Below, piece by piece: positions 45,994 to 59,159 of a stretch of DNA of 64,000 bases; position 1 is the stretch's first letter, and the number at the start of each line of letters is the position of its first letter. Under the pieces are notes generated by a model, which was not told the origin of the DNA, did no database searches, and was given only the letters and a program-made list of their open reading frames with translations. This DNA comes from Chaenocephalus aceratus (lineage: Eukaryota > Chordata > Actinopteri > Perciformes > Channichthyidae). The position numbers and the translations under genes are program-made. The DNA lies in contig CM043791.1 of assembly GCA_023974075.1 (NCBI GenBank), positions 18,678,299 through 18,742,298 on the forward strand, in the 5' to 3' direction.

Positions 45994-48900
45994 TCAAACA
46001 TTGGTCTCTTTGCGCAGGCGCTTCATACGTTGCATGTTGTTTTCAATGGCCATGAGGTCTGTGATCTCTGTGGCACAGGTTGCAGGAAACCAGCCTCTCA
46101 CTCCATCGCGCATCCTCTCCCCATAGCACCATGCTAGGAAGAGCAGACCAAAGTTACCATCTTAGCACTCTCGTTTTAATATGAATTGTAGTGATGAGCA
46201 CGGAGGTCTGAAGATGATGCTATGAGAGTATGTGCACACACTCACCTTCCTCTTTCTGCAACAAGATGACAAGCTCAGCCTGTTTCAGCCCCAACTCATC
46301 CAGCTCCTTTGGCATGTAGGATTTGTTGGCCTCATACTGTGGAAGACCTGAAACACATTCCCATAATGCAATGTGATTCACACAATCAAAGCTTTTTATG
46401 GAAGAGACATCACATTTCTATATTTAAAGTCTTTTTCTAACAGCATGTTGTACATGGTTCTTGGAGTAGACATAACATAATACTTCATCCGCATAATTGA
46501 CATTTGTTCATCAATTACTTAGGGTTACCTTGTATATACATGCCTCACATCAAACAAAACTAAAATCCTTCACAAAAGGGGAGCCAGGTTTAAAACAAAA
46601 ACGGATTTACACACTCAAACAACTTAAAATCGTAATATTGTATATCAGTCATTTGTTCACTAATTCCCAAACATGCATTTTTGCTTAAAACATACTGAAG
46701 CTTTCACAGGTGATCTCATCTGTGCGAGTCCTGACGTGTTCCAAATAGTGAGGTTCAGGGAGAATGCATGCGTTTAAGAACTAGTTCACAAACAACTGAT
46801 AAAATAAACTTGTATTTTACTGCATAAATAGAACAAGATTTAGTTAAAATATGTTCTGATCAAATGTGCTGTAATTGAACGCAGCCCAATCAAGGTTTTT
46901 TGATTCTTTGCTTCCTGTTTAAGAAACGTTTTCTTCAAGGTTAATATGGTGAGTAATTGAGACAAATGACTATTTTGTAGATTAAGTGTTACCTTAAAAA
47001 CCATAGTGTTTGTACTCTGAACACAATGTGCCACCCTGCTAAACACATCACTTCCTGGAATGTGTCATGCACCCTAGAGACACACCCTTTGATAGTGAAA
47101 TCAGATAACAGAGAGACACACTCATGTTAAACTAAAGCCATTATGCAAACGGCCTCTGTGGATGGGGATTGTGAAGGTGGTAGTTCGAATGATGCAAGTG
47201 ACATAATATCAAAAGGGCTTGTAGATCTTTAAACAAGAGTATTACTTCTTTAAAGAGTTTGTTTGTATCAGCGGTTTGTTGTCACAGAATAACAAAAATA
47301 TAGATCAGATGTTCCTGCAGTAGATACACACTTTATTTTTGTTAATAGTACATGATGAAGGCAATTAGCATTTTTCTGTGCTCTCTGACTGCTTATTTAA
47401 TCAAACAAATATGTTGTGTGTTATCCAAAATTCTGTGCATTTGCCTTTGGACCAATATGTATAATTCTGAATGACTGCTTCACATCTGTCTGGTTTTAAA
47501 AATGGTTCTGTGGATGTCCAAGGCACATACTGTAGGATCACATAGTCCGACATCGGTTTCTTATATATGCAGGGTGAGAGCGAAATGGGATTAATAATGC
47601 TTTTTATTTCAATATATTCTATTGTAAAAAACCTTGTAAACCCTGAGTCAGGATTCAAATAGATAGAACATTTGTAGTTTAAATCTCTGGAGAAAAGATA
47701 AAACCTAAGCAGCGGTATTAGTAGTGTGAATAGGACTGACTAGAAATAGTTTCATGACTAATTTACACATGAAAGGTAAGAAACAGATTTTTATTTTTAT
47801 TAATTGTCACTTTTTAAAAAAAACTATAACTGTTTAGGCTGAAGGAATGCTGCATTTACAAAGGGGTTCCTCCCTTTGTAAACAACCTGCTGACTTACCA
47901 TCTTTGCAGGTTAAGACTCCTGCCTGCTTGTGTTCTGTGAGAGCAACTATCCAACGTGCCCGATCCACCCTTGGAAACGGAGATAAAAAATACGGTGAAA
48001 TATGTTGAACGTATTGTACATCTGATAACACACAAATTCAGTTTCTTACGAGTGCTTTATGAAAAGGAGCATGTAAGGTTGCAAGTAAAACTTCTGTCAG
48101 TAGAGGGAGACAAACGCAAAACATCAGACATGGTTTCCCTTAAGGATGTTCCATGAGCCATGATAGCGTGTGAATGTGATATTAAAAAAAAAATCAATAT
48201 AGTTTGCCACCTTAATCTTAACCACCAATATTTAGTGCAAGCGAGATTGTATTTGCAGATATGTAGCCAGTTTTTACAGAAAAATGTTTCCTCTCCAGAC
48301 CTTATTATTAAATAATACCTGTATATACTCCTTATACTTAAACCTTGAATTTTTCAAACATATAGGGTTAACAACGGTGCTTATTATGTAAAGTTCTTGG
48401 CTGATGGGGATGAGAGCGGCTGTACCTGGACTCGGCCACCAGGGAGATCTGCTCCGCTCTGCTGTCGCTGTTCTTGCTCATCAGCAGCTTGAAGGACAGA
48501 TAGTGGCTGGAGCTGTTTTTGGAGGGTGGAGACATCCGTCCTTCTGCCTCCTCCACCACCTCCACCTCCACCTCCACATTCTCCAAAGTAGCGTAGTCCA
48601 TCACCACAAAGCTCTCCTCACTGAAAAAACAAATGTATATTACTCATATTTTCTTTTAAATCATCCACAGCTATAATGGGAATTTAAGTGTTTGCCCACC
48701 CAGCCAATAGTGTATTAACACATTCAAACGACATTCCGTTATATGCTAATAGCAGCAGACTGGCTTGCAGTCTCCACTTAACAAGCTGAAAATGACTGCA
48801 GTGTTGTGGGAAGCGTATTCCTCAGTGCTGACATTGTTTTGTTTCTCCCTAACTCAAAACAGAAAACTGCAGTCTGTCGAGCAGACACGCTGAATGCAAG

Positions 48901-50839
48901 ATTGAAGAATCTCAAGTATGCAAGCACAACATCCATGCTCTCTCCTTTCTCTGTCCCCTTCCACTCATTTAAATCTGTTCCTTATGTTGTCAGCAGCTGG
49001 ATCTAATCAGTGTCCACAGGGTCCAGCAGGAGAAGTGCACAAAGCTCATGAAATGCTTCAAAATATGGTCTCAGTCTGCATTTTACCCACTGGTCTCTTT
49101 TTGAATCTAAAGTGAGAGTAATTAGGAGTGTAAAAGAAGCTTTACATTTCAATTACATCACTTCCTGTCCTAGTGTTTTATTATGAGAGGCTGAATGAAT
49201 ATGAAGTGATCCTATTAGAATAAATACATGCTGGAGAATAGGCTTGTCATTATCATAACATTGTTGACTTATTATCCAGCACTCCTGGGGTGTTACTTGT
49301 ATCATTAATATTCAATTGAACTGCAATGTTTGTTAACAGCAATCTTATTTATTTGGTTGTGTGGTTTTTATCCTCTTAATGTTTAATTTATTACGCATTT
49401 TCTTAAGAATTAAGATGCAATGTTATATACATGCCATTTTATTGTCTTGTGGCATAAAATAGTCTTAAAATTAAATTAATATCGTTTATTAAAATAAAAT
49501 CCGGACCAATTTATCATTCAGCAAGAGGTATCCTGACAGTCCTTTTGGAAAAACTTTTTTTTAAAAGATATGTCTTCCACTTAATATGATTTTATACATT
49601 GAGTAAGCAGAGAACTCTGTATTTGATCCCACTGACCTCTTCTTCTTTGTGACGATCAGCACGTCGTTGAAGAGGAACAGGTAGTAGCTCCGGTTGCTGA
49701 AGGCCCTCCAGATGCTGAGCTCCTCGCTGCAGAGGGCCAGCTCCCCACGCTTCTTTAGCCACCGCGACGACGACACCAGAGGAAATGGCTGCAGGGGGGG
49801 GGACACAAGTTATCATCTCAGGTCAGAAAACAGAATATGCATCACAACTGCATGATTGGAATCGATGCAAAGCTTGATCGAAGTTCCAATATGCAATTTC
49901 CCCTCAAGATGTTTTGTTGCAGAAACAAAACTTACTTTGATTTTACCAAAGTCCATGAGTTTCTGCATGGTGTACATCTGCTCTGTTCTCTCCATTCGTT
50001 GAGCTCCATCATTGCAGCTAGTGACCAACTGTAGAAATGACAATCAAACATCAATGATAACCCAAAACCAATTGACATTAAAGAGTGTTTCACAACATCT
50101 CTACCTTGCTGATGGCGTGCAGCGACCAGACAGCAGCGAAGTACTCCGCCGTCTTGTCTGGAGTTTTCTGGCAGATTGTCTGTGAGGGGAGACAACAGTT
50201 ACGAAATCTTTAACATATCAGTTATTTATGTACCGCGGGTAAAACAACCTCTCAATGTGTAGCTAAAAATAATCAATTATGTAACATTAACCCTAGTTTA
50301 GATGCGCGTATAGTTGTGTGGATATGTTTCCCCAAAAATGTCTCTATGATGCATAAATATGTGGACTTAACAAGTAGGAAGAAATAGCTAGTGTGTCTCT
50401 CAGACTCCTACACTGTGTTTTCAAATATGTCAATCATGATGTCAAAATGAAGGTTAAACTGACGTCCAGCAGCAGGGGCAGTCTGGTGACTCGCTGCATG
50501 GGAAGGATGAGGAAAGAGATCATGGGCAGGGCTCCACATTCACTGTTCGCTTCAATTTGGTTCAGGGTCTCTTTGAACGCAGTGTTACTGGTCCTACAGA
50601 TGGAATAAACAGGGAAGTTCAGCAAATTCAGAAAATACAGTATCAGCTCAGCTGTTACAGTTTGTGTTGCCCCTCACAGCAGCTTCTGCAGCGTCCTCTG
50701 CTGGAAAGTCTCGTTGGAGCAGTACACGATGTAGGGCTCAAAGTGGTGGGCAGCGTGGTTCTGAACAATATCGCTAATGTCCCTGATCACCGGGTTGTCA
50801 GAGTGACGCCGTTCAAGGTCCTCAAAAAACCTGAAAATG

Positions 50840-50870
<31 letters not shown>

Positions 50871-53800
50871 AGGGGGAGGTAAGTAAAGAAGTGAATATAC
50901 TGTGTTTTCCCTCCCACGGATTAATTACCTGAGCAGGATACACACAGCTGAAACAGGTACAACAGTATACTATGAAGTCACCTTAAGGCAGGGGTGTCAA
51001 ACTCAATTTCATCGCGGGCCATATTCGCATAAAGGTTGCACTCAAAGGGCCGGTTGTAACTATATAAATATATATATAAAATAATGTATTGTATTACATT
51101 ATTGCCTCTGAATTGGATTATTATCAGATAGGATAATAACTTAGTAATTAACTACGTCTGAAAGCAGAAGTCCAGGGCAAATCATTGCAAGTCTCTTCAG
51201 TGCCATATCACAAAATGAGTTGCATTGTGGGACATGTAGTTTATGGGCAACCTGCTTCTGTAAAGTGGCATGTAACCTTATGATGAACGTATTATATTCT
51301 TTGCAAGCTCTTGCGGGGCCACATAAAATAAAGTCGCGGGCCGGATTTGGCCCCCGGGCCTTGAGTTTGAGACCCCTGCCTTAAGGTCATAAGGTTTCAT
51401 CGGATTTTGTAAACATTGACTGTAAACCACCTTATTTGTACTATTGATCTTTTCAAAAATATTCAGACAATGAGATTTTTGAATGACATTCATCAGTTAA
51501 CTGGATATAATGACTAAGTGGAAAAGCCAAACAATACAGCAACGTGCCCAGTCTGGAAAGTTTATCAAATTAAACGTCTTTACTATAGTGCAACCAGGAG
51601 AATACCACATGTAGGCCATATTGAAATATCAACAATCTAAGATGATATTGAGTCCAATAGTAATGTTTGGTAAGGTTTGTATGTGTTGTGTCACATGAAG
51701 AAGTTATTCAAGCCTGAATTTTGAAAACAAAAGACGTCCTTCTTCATTTAATTGTTGGATTCTGAGAAATGTGCAGTCCAGAAAAATCCTGAAAGCACAC
51801 AAGCTGATAGTCTAATCTGTCAATGCAGTAACATACTAAACTCTGCTCTACTATAAGATCCAGGTGAAGCTCTCTGTTCAAGCATTGTAAAGGCTTTCCA
51901 TTATCTGCATTATTAGAAAAGGATAAATGACTTGCAGCCCAACCCTTGCTAAGGGACTTTTTAAAAAAAGGAGTAAAATGACACCTGGAAAGCAGCCCAA
52001 CCCACGAAGCAAAGTAAGGACACACATTCACACACAGATACTGCGAGTCAGATCACAGCTCCTGGGACACTTTCTGCCTTCTAGTTTCACAGATCCGGTT
52101 TTACTTTGAGTCGTAGAACTAGAGGATTAAAAGATAAGAGAGTTGTTTTCTTGCTGCTAAAACTGGATCTATTTTCATTCAAAATAATGTAACCAACAAA
52201 GCACACAGCAACACAGGCCGCTCTCAGGCACATTAACACTGCAAAGCCCGGGAAGAACAGCAAGGCAGCAAAACCAGTTTGGCCAGCATGTTTTAACACG
52301 TTGATGGGGCCTTCAGGATACTGAAACATACTTGGGGCAAATACTCTACCTGAAACTTTAAATCAACAACTGCTTGAAACAACATATCAGTGGGGAAAAA
52401 ACATTAACTGTGCGACAAAAAACTTAGTGTGCAGCCCTTTTAAACATGTGTACAGTGGGGCAAAAAAGTATTTAGTCAGCCACCAATTGTGCAAGTTCTC
52501 CCACTTAAAAAGATGAGAGGCCTGTAATTTTCATCCTAGCTACACTTCAACTATGAGAGACAGAATGGGGGGAAAGAATCCAGGAAATCACATTGTAGGA
52601 TTTTTAATGAATTAATTGCTAAATTCCTCGGTAAAATAAGTATTTGGTCACCTACAAACAAACAAGATTTCTGGCTCTCACAGACCTGTAACTTCTTCTT
52701 TAAGAGCCTCCTCTGTCCTCCACTTGTTAACTGTATTAATGGCACTTGTTTGAACTTGTTATCAGTATAAAAGACACCTGTCCACAACCTCAAACAGTCA
52801 CACTCCAAACTCCACTATGGCCAAGACCAAAGAGCTGTCAAAGGACACCAGAAACAAAATTGTAGACCTGCACCAGGCTGGGAAGACTGAATCTGCAATA
52901 CGTAAGCAACTTGGTGTGAAGAAATCAACTATGGGAGCAATTATTACAAAATAGAAGACATACAAGACCACTGATAATCTCCCTCGATCTGGGGCTCCAC
53001 GCAAGATCTCACCCCGTGGGGTCAAAATGATCACAAGAACGGTGAGCAAAAATCCCAGAACCACACAGGGGGACCTAGTCAATGACCTGCAGAGAGCTGG
53101 GACCAAAGTAACAAAGGCTACCATCAGTAACACACTACGCCGCCAGGGACTCATATCCTGCAGTGCCAGACGTGTCCCCCTGCTTAAGCCAGTACATGTC
53201 CAGGCCCGTCTGAAGTTTGCTAGAGAGCATTTAGATGATCCAGAAGAGGATTGGGAGAATGTCATATGGTCAGATGAAACCAAAATAGAACTTTTTGGTA
53301 AAAACTCAACTAGACGTGTTTGGAGGAGAAAGAATGCCGAGTTGCATCCAAAAACACCATACCTACTGTGAAACATGGGGGTGGAAACATCATGCTTTGC
53401 GGCTGTTTTTCTGCAAAGGGACCAGGACGACTGATCCGTGTAAAGGAAAGAATGAATGGGGCCATGTATCGTGAGATTTTGAGTGACAACCTCCTTCCAT
53501 CAGCAAGGGCATTGAAGATGAAACGTGGCTGGGTGTTTCAGCATGACAATGATCCCAAACACACCGCCCGAGCAACGAAGGAGTGGGTTCGTAAGAAGCA
53601 TGTCAAGGTCCTGGAGTGGCCTAGCCAGTCTCCAGATCTCAACCCCATAGAAAATCTTTGGAGGGAGTTGAAAGTCCGTGTTGCCCAGCGACAGCCCCAA
53701 AACATCACTGCTCTAGAGGAGATCTGCATGGAGGAATGGGCCAAAATACCAGCAACAGTGTGTGAAAACCTTGTGAAGACTTACAGAAAACGTTTGACCT

Positions 53801-56800
53801 CTGTCATTGCCAACAAAGGGTATATAACAAAGTATTGAGATGAACTTTTGTTATTGACCAAATACTTATTTTCCACCATAATTTGCAAATAAATTCTTTA
53901 AAAATCAGACAATGTGATTTTCTGGATTTTTTTTTTTCCTCTCATTTTGTCTCTCATAGTTGAGGTATACCTAGGATGAAAATTACAGGCCTCTTTCATC
54001 TTTTTAAGTGGGAGAACTTGCACAATTGGTGGCTGACCAAATACTTTTTTGACCCACTGTAGATACAGTATGCAGATAATCAGTCCATTACAATGCTTTA
54101 CACACTGATAACATCATCAGATCCTTTTTGTATGTGGCAACAACCCTTTCCTAGCTTTAGTTTTCCACCACACACTCCCAAACAATAGAGTAAGCCTATG
54201 TTGTGCCCACCTTTTGCTGACTTGGTGAATAACAGAGATGTTGGAGAAGAGGTGATGGTGCTCTGTGGCTGTCATTGTTTTCTTCAGAGCTTCACTACTC
54301 TTAAAGTGACGCACCAGGATGCCCAGGCTGTGCAGATACGAATGCTCCGATGTGATTATCTCGAAAATGGCCTGTAAGAAGACCATAAATAAAGGATCCA
54401 CAAACATTACAACATGCACTTTATTCCTGCTTAAACTGTTAATAACAACATGTGATGCTGTTATTGTTTGATCCCTGAGGGTATGTTATTTTTGGCAGAG
54501 GTTTTGATTTACTTCATATATTGGGTTCTTTTTAGATTTCCTAGAATTCCTTTGAACGAGAATCCAAATAAATGGCCTCTGCTTTTGCAGGTTTTAAACA
54601 AAAACAATGTGCAATAGACCCGTCTCTTACACAAATAATCAATATGCTGTGAATTAAATGAGTTCTGGTCATTTAAATTCTGTATATCCGACATTTACTG
54701 CTGTTCTTACTGGATGTTTTAGAATAGACTGAAACTGGATTATTGAAGGACATCAGCTACCTATACCAGCAGACTTCCAAACATATCAGCAGTGGTTAAA
54801 TAGTAGCAGTGTTGTGGTTTTTACTGTATGACAGTATGTATGAAAACATTGAAATGGAGGGCTGAGGTAATCTCTCCTGTTTTTGGTCAGGATCTGATAA
54901 GTGAGCCATCAGGTTGCGATGACATCACCTCCTGTAAAAGCCAAGTGTCCTCAGACAGGACCAAAGGGCAGTAGCTGAGCTAAATCAAGAACACATATCT
55001 CTGAAAATCTTACACCAACATTAATGTTGACGTTTCTCACAAAGTAGCAGTAAATGATAGTCTGTCTGGATGACCTGGTAAAGCTCTTCTCCATCTGAAC
55101 AATGGTGGGGAGATTTATTTCCTGATTTAATAGGAAAGCAGTGTGTTTAGTTCATTTCAGTTAGCCCAAAACTTAAGCAAAATGATTTTATGCCCGTAAA
55201 AGTAACAGTAAATTACTCAAGTACTAAAGCTGAATATAAGGGGACTAAAGGTACAGAGTGAGACAAGCAGCTGCTCAGCAGACGGACTGAGTGTGATCAC
55301 ACTGGCAGGGTGTGGCTTTATTCAAGGCCTGCAGTACACACAGGGTAGACCTTTGATATTGACACATGTGTTGTTAGACTGAAGGGGAAATCCAACGTCA
55401 GATAGTTTCACACTGTAGAGATGGCGCCAGTCTGTGATGTTAAACTGCTTTCTACAAGTTATTTTGTAATGAAATTTAACTGCCATACTGAAATTACATT
55501 TTCTATGTCTAGTAGTGTATTGTCTATAGAACTGTCGGTATTTGTTTCTCTCATATCAACGTTCTTTTCTCCCTTTGTGACTGGACATTTATAGGCATAC
55601 CTGAACACACACATACAAACACACTTACCTCTTGTCTCTTTCTCTCCAGAGGTGAGATCAATGTCAGGATACCCGTGTCCCTCACCTTTGTAAGAGATAC
55701 AAGAAAACTAATCTTAAACTTTGCATTCCGCTGTATATTCGAGATTAAGCTTGTTTTGAAAATGGTGGAAATGTCAAGACTCTATCCAGTCAGACAAGCT
55801 TTATGGGTATTCTGGAATCTAGAGCAAACTAATAATCAGACTTCTTTGATTCCCTCAATGTGTATTATGTTCGTCAGTGCAGTGGGGGGTTTACCTGAGG
55901 CAGCTGGCTCCACGTGAGCTGTACGGGCCGGTAGCTCTTCACCACGATGCCCTGGTCCTCCACGGGAGGCTCCACCACCACAAAGTCGTCCAGCAGCTCG
56001 TCCTCGTTGGTGGAGTGCAGCCCTCGCTCTCGGATCTCCTGGTAGAGGCGCGGTGTAGCTGAGGATCGCATCAACAAACACTTCAGTTATGTCTTAGTTA
56101 GCGGACATTATTTCAGAATTTAAAGTCACGTAAAAAACTATTTTCATGATTATAGACGCAGGAAAATCACAGCAAATTCCCAAAAAGCATAGTTGGAAAG
56201 GGTGAAAATACAGTACGTCATTTCTTAACCGAGTTATTTCTCTCACAACAGGCTAATGCATGAAGGATTATGATGTAATTCACCCATAAATCTGTCGGAT
56301 GCCTTTGAATTAAGTTATTTGTCTTTATTTTGTTAAGTGTTTAATATGACAATGAGTAACTTCGCAGATTAAAGTGTGGGAGGTGAGGAGGCATCTGTTT
56401 GGAACAGAGTGACAGGGTTAGTTCGATTGAAATGCAGATTTATGCCAGCAGTGGGTGTTAGTTAGTGAAAGAGGTTCTATTCTCACAGTGTTTAATGTGG
56501 ATGTGAAGCTGATGATGAGTTGAGATGGAAATTGGTCATCTTGTTTTTCTGAGATGACCAATCCTTCATCCTACAAATATTGAGCCCCACCTCTTACAAG
56601 TGACAAACAGCTCTTTAATCAAACCTTCTCATGCCTGCATTTTTATAGCTCAAAGCCAAACAGGAGAAGTGGCAGTGTGTTGAAGGAGGAGCGTTTAGTT
56701 TCAACACTAAACTAAACCCAGCTATCTGACATTCAGCATGATGGGAACATTCAGAGTGAATGATTTCCTGTTCTGTCCTCTCCTGATGCCTCAAGGGATC

Positions 56801-58070
56801 TTTTCTACGCTATGACAGATTTGATTGCATCCAGCTATAAAGTTCAGTTTTAGGCTTTACATTTTGAATTGAGAACACATTCAACACCAAAAAAACGCCA
56901 TAGGCAGTACTATTTCCAATCTATTTGTGTTCTTATAGCAAAATTAGAGAAATGGACAGAGTGACACATTACATACCATCTTTGAAGGACCCACGCTTGT
57001 TCTGGTTCCTCTTTCTCCCCAGGGTTCTCTAAAGGGGAGACAGCAGTGAAGTGTTTAACGCTGTAGAATGCATATGTCTCAATAACACTTTATTAGACCT
57101 TTTTTCCCAGAAATGTTCTTTTCTTTTCAGCACTTCTTTTAATCCCTAAATGAAGATTTTTGTTTAAGTATACTCCTGTAAACACTATGGGGCCTTCCTC
57201 CACAGGTAGTGGTCTGGAAGATAGGAAACAGTTGTGGGAACACGCCATCGACATCACTATAATTTAACAGAGGTCACTGCCAATGCTAATGGCTATGCCG
57301 ACTGTGACATATGAGGCTATTGGAAAACTTAAACTAAAGGATATAACTGGCATCAAACTTGGCACTTTCATCTAGAATGTTGCTTCTGTTAGTCCTCTAT
57401 TACAACAATCATAATTTACTTTGTACAGTAATTGTTATTAGACAACCTCAACTACAAATTCCAGGAAATCTATGAGTTTATGATAAAGTAACATAGTACA
57501 ATACTGCCCTTTGACCCCATTCCTGTGTACCTTGCGTCCAGGACCAGGACTGGCTGCTCGGTGCTCTTTGACAGGTTTCAGCGTGGATGCGGCCCCCTGT
57601 CCCGACGCCATGGCTTCAATGTCCAGGCTGGTCACGGCCGCTCTGTATGACTTGTTCCTGCGGTTCCTCCTCAAAGCAAAGCCGTCTCCATCACTGTCAT
57701 AATCCTCCCAGGACAAATCTGGCCCCTGAGTTGAGTGGCGGCTCCGGGTCGCACTGGTGGAGTTCTCCAGTCCGACAGGGAAGGTCACCACGGTGGTGTG
57801 GTGGCGGACTTTATGCCGGCTGGCCAACTTCTTTGGGATGAGCTGGTTTTTGCCAACTTTCCGTGCTGCAGGACTCTGGGTGCTCAACACCACCTGCTGA
57901 GGCACCACCAGCCTGTCTACTACATCTTCCTGTGGTCGGGGTGTTTCAGATTGGGGTGTAGGGGAGCAATCATCTCCAGGCTCAGATATATGGAGTTCTG
58001 TGGAGAAGACGCTCTCCAGAATTAGAGGGGCCTGGTGGCCCATGCAGCTGTCTGACTGGCTGTTGGACAT
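45994..58070 (-). CDS. arhgef16: Rho guanine nucleotide exchange factor 16 (ephexin-4)
   Basis: Fourteen coding exons join without a frame break: 58070-57531, 57028-56977, 56058-55895, 55685-55629, 54371-54211, 50830-50678, 50593-50464, 50179-50105, 50028-49936, 49788-49637, 48620-48426, 47969-47899, 46347-46246, 46133-45994, giving 694 residues. A disordered N-terminus carries [10 protein letters not shown] and Q-L-I-P-K, motifs shared with human ARHGEF16. The Dbl-homology domain spans about 272-460 ([25 protein letters not shown]). A PH domain lies at about 475-605 ([24 protein letters not shown]) and an SH3 domain at about 615-680 (G-W-F-P). The protein ends E-T-N-V, a potential PDZ ligand. 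It activates RhoG/Rho GTPases downstream of EphA2. The start is the first ATG in its exon. A non-coding first exon ends at 58857. Confidence 0.95.
50841..50864. repeat. (GA)n microsatellite abutting arhgef16 exon 6
   Basis: About 12 AG units. Read on the minus strand it is a CT run that forms most of the polypyrimidine tract before the acceptor at 50832-50831. Confidence 0.9.
50989..51378. mobile_element. hAT-type MITE in the intron between arhgef16 coding exons 5 and 6
   Basis: Ends CAGGGGTGTCAAACTCA and TGAGTTTGAGACCCCTG are inverted repeats with one mismatch. The 8-bp duplication CCTTAAGG, itself palindromic, flanks it (50981-50988, 51379-51386). It is 390 bp and shares the CAGGGGTGTC terminus and the gcgggcc internal style with the 25351-25905 element, so both belong to related hAT families. 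Confidence 0.88.
52453..54059 (+). mobile_element. Tc1-like transposon, inactive
   Basis: A 1607-bp element flanked by TA (52451-52452, 54060-54061). Its ends are long inverted repeats beginning CAGTGGG.CAAAAAAGTATT. The length, TA target and single-transposase design fit Tc1. The internal transposase frame is broken. It sits in the intron between coding exons 5 and 6 of arhgef16, in the orientation opposite to the gene. Confidence 0.92.
52817..53838 (+). pseudogene. Tc1 transposase, broken by one stop and one frameshift
   Basis: From ATG 52817 the frame shows the N-terminal helix-turn-helix (T-R-N-K-I-V-D-L-H, then K-S-T-M), an in-frame TAG at 52952-52954, then the second DNA-binding region and the first catalytic Asp in W-S-D-E-T-K. 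After L-H-P-K the frame shifts by one base in an A run near 53349-53353. The continuation carries H-G-G-G-N-I-M-L, the second Asp in H-D-N-D-P-K-H and the catalytic Glu in N-P-I-E-N-L-W, i.e. a DD34E triad, and ends at 53838. All three catalytic residues survive, so the inactivation looks recent. Confidence 0.88.
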
Positions 58071-58109
58071 GGTGCCTCCCGCCTCCCGGTCTATTGAGCT
58101 CTGCAGCAC

Positions 58110-58950
58110 CTACAACATTGAAGGAGGGTAAAATGACTTTACTTCAAGTTCAAACTACATGCAGCGAACATGTACAAACCAGCACCTTAAATGGAAACAT
58201 GAGTAATAATCAGCAGGAGTAATATAAGTCTCTCTTGTCTTGATGACCCTAAAATACCACCAGTGACCTACAGTGGGGCTCCAAGATGTAGACCCATCAG
58301 AGAACAGAGCCTCTTATCCAATTCCCAATTTACACACTCCCAGTCAGACGGTTGTGTTTCAGTCCTAAAACTCCTAACAAGGGACTCAACCCGTGACTCA
58401 CCGCTCACTCCTACACTGCACTTGTCCACACCAAAGCTCACAGGGGAGACCTGTTACAGCAAATCTGTGCGCAACCGAAACGAGAAGAAAAACGTATTCA
58501 CTCTTTCTTTATGACGAATATACCCCAAACCTGTGCAAAGAGTAGCCTGTTTAAAGTGTAAACAAGTTATTATTCAGGCCCATGTCATTATAGTGACAGT
58601 GTCAATATTAGATACATTCACAACAGAGTTAAAAAAAGCTCTTACAGCAGTTTTGAAATACAGTTGCGCCTCAAGAGGAATACAAAAAGTTGCTTGCTCT
58701 TTCTGTTCACTCGCACCCCGATTGTCAAATAACTTCGCTCCTTGTAAGAAGGATTAGGGTGGGAGAAAAAAATGTCTGCCTCACATTCCCATGGTTCATA
58801 ACAGCGAGGTGAAACGCAGTTCAGCAAACACTGAGATTGTGATTAGGCTTTCTTACCTGTGCGAGGTGACCATACAAACACCAGCCTTCGTATTGAATGA
58901 TATCCGTCCTCAGTCCGTCCTCAGGGGGCTGCTGTCCGGAGCGTGCTTAA
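58110..58950 (-). promoter_or_regulatory. arhgef16 5' intron, leader exon and probable promoter
   Basis: On the minus strand a donor (ctcgcacag|gtaaga) ends a non-coding exon at 58857, and the acceptor at 58111-58110 opens the first coding exon. The promoter therefore lies near or right of about 58900. I see no clear TATA box, and the transcription start is not placed. Confidence 0.5.
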
Positions 58951-59159
58951 ATGCGGCTTTCAGTAGCAGAAGTAGTACCTCCGCTGCACTCTGTCACTAT
59001 TTCTTCTTACTCACTCACTTCCTCCTCTGTTTGCAGGCGCCCATTAAGCCGCGCTGCCTACGTCACCGCAGGTAAGCAATCAATCATCGCAAACGGACAA
59101 TTATTCGAAGCAGGTAGGGGCTTGCATCTGCGGAAGCATTTATTCACAGATAAGCATCT

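Noticed and set aside
52798..53376. 192-codon minus-strand open frame inside the Tc1 element
   Set aside because: Antisense shadow of the transposase; no independent family resemblance.
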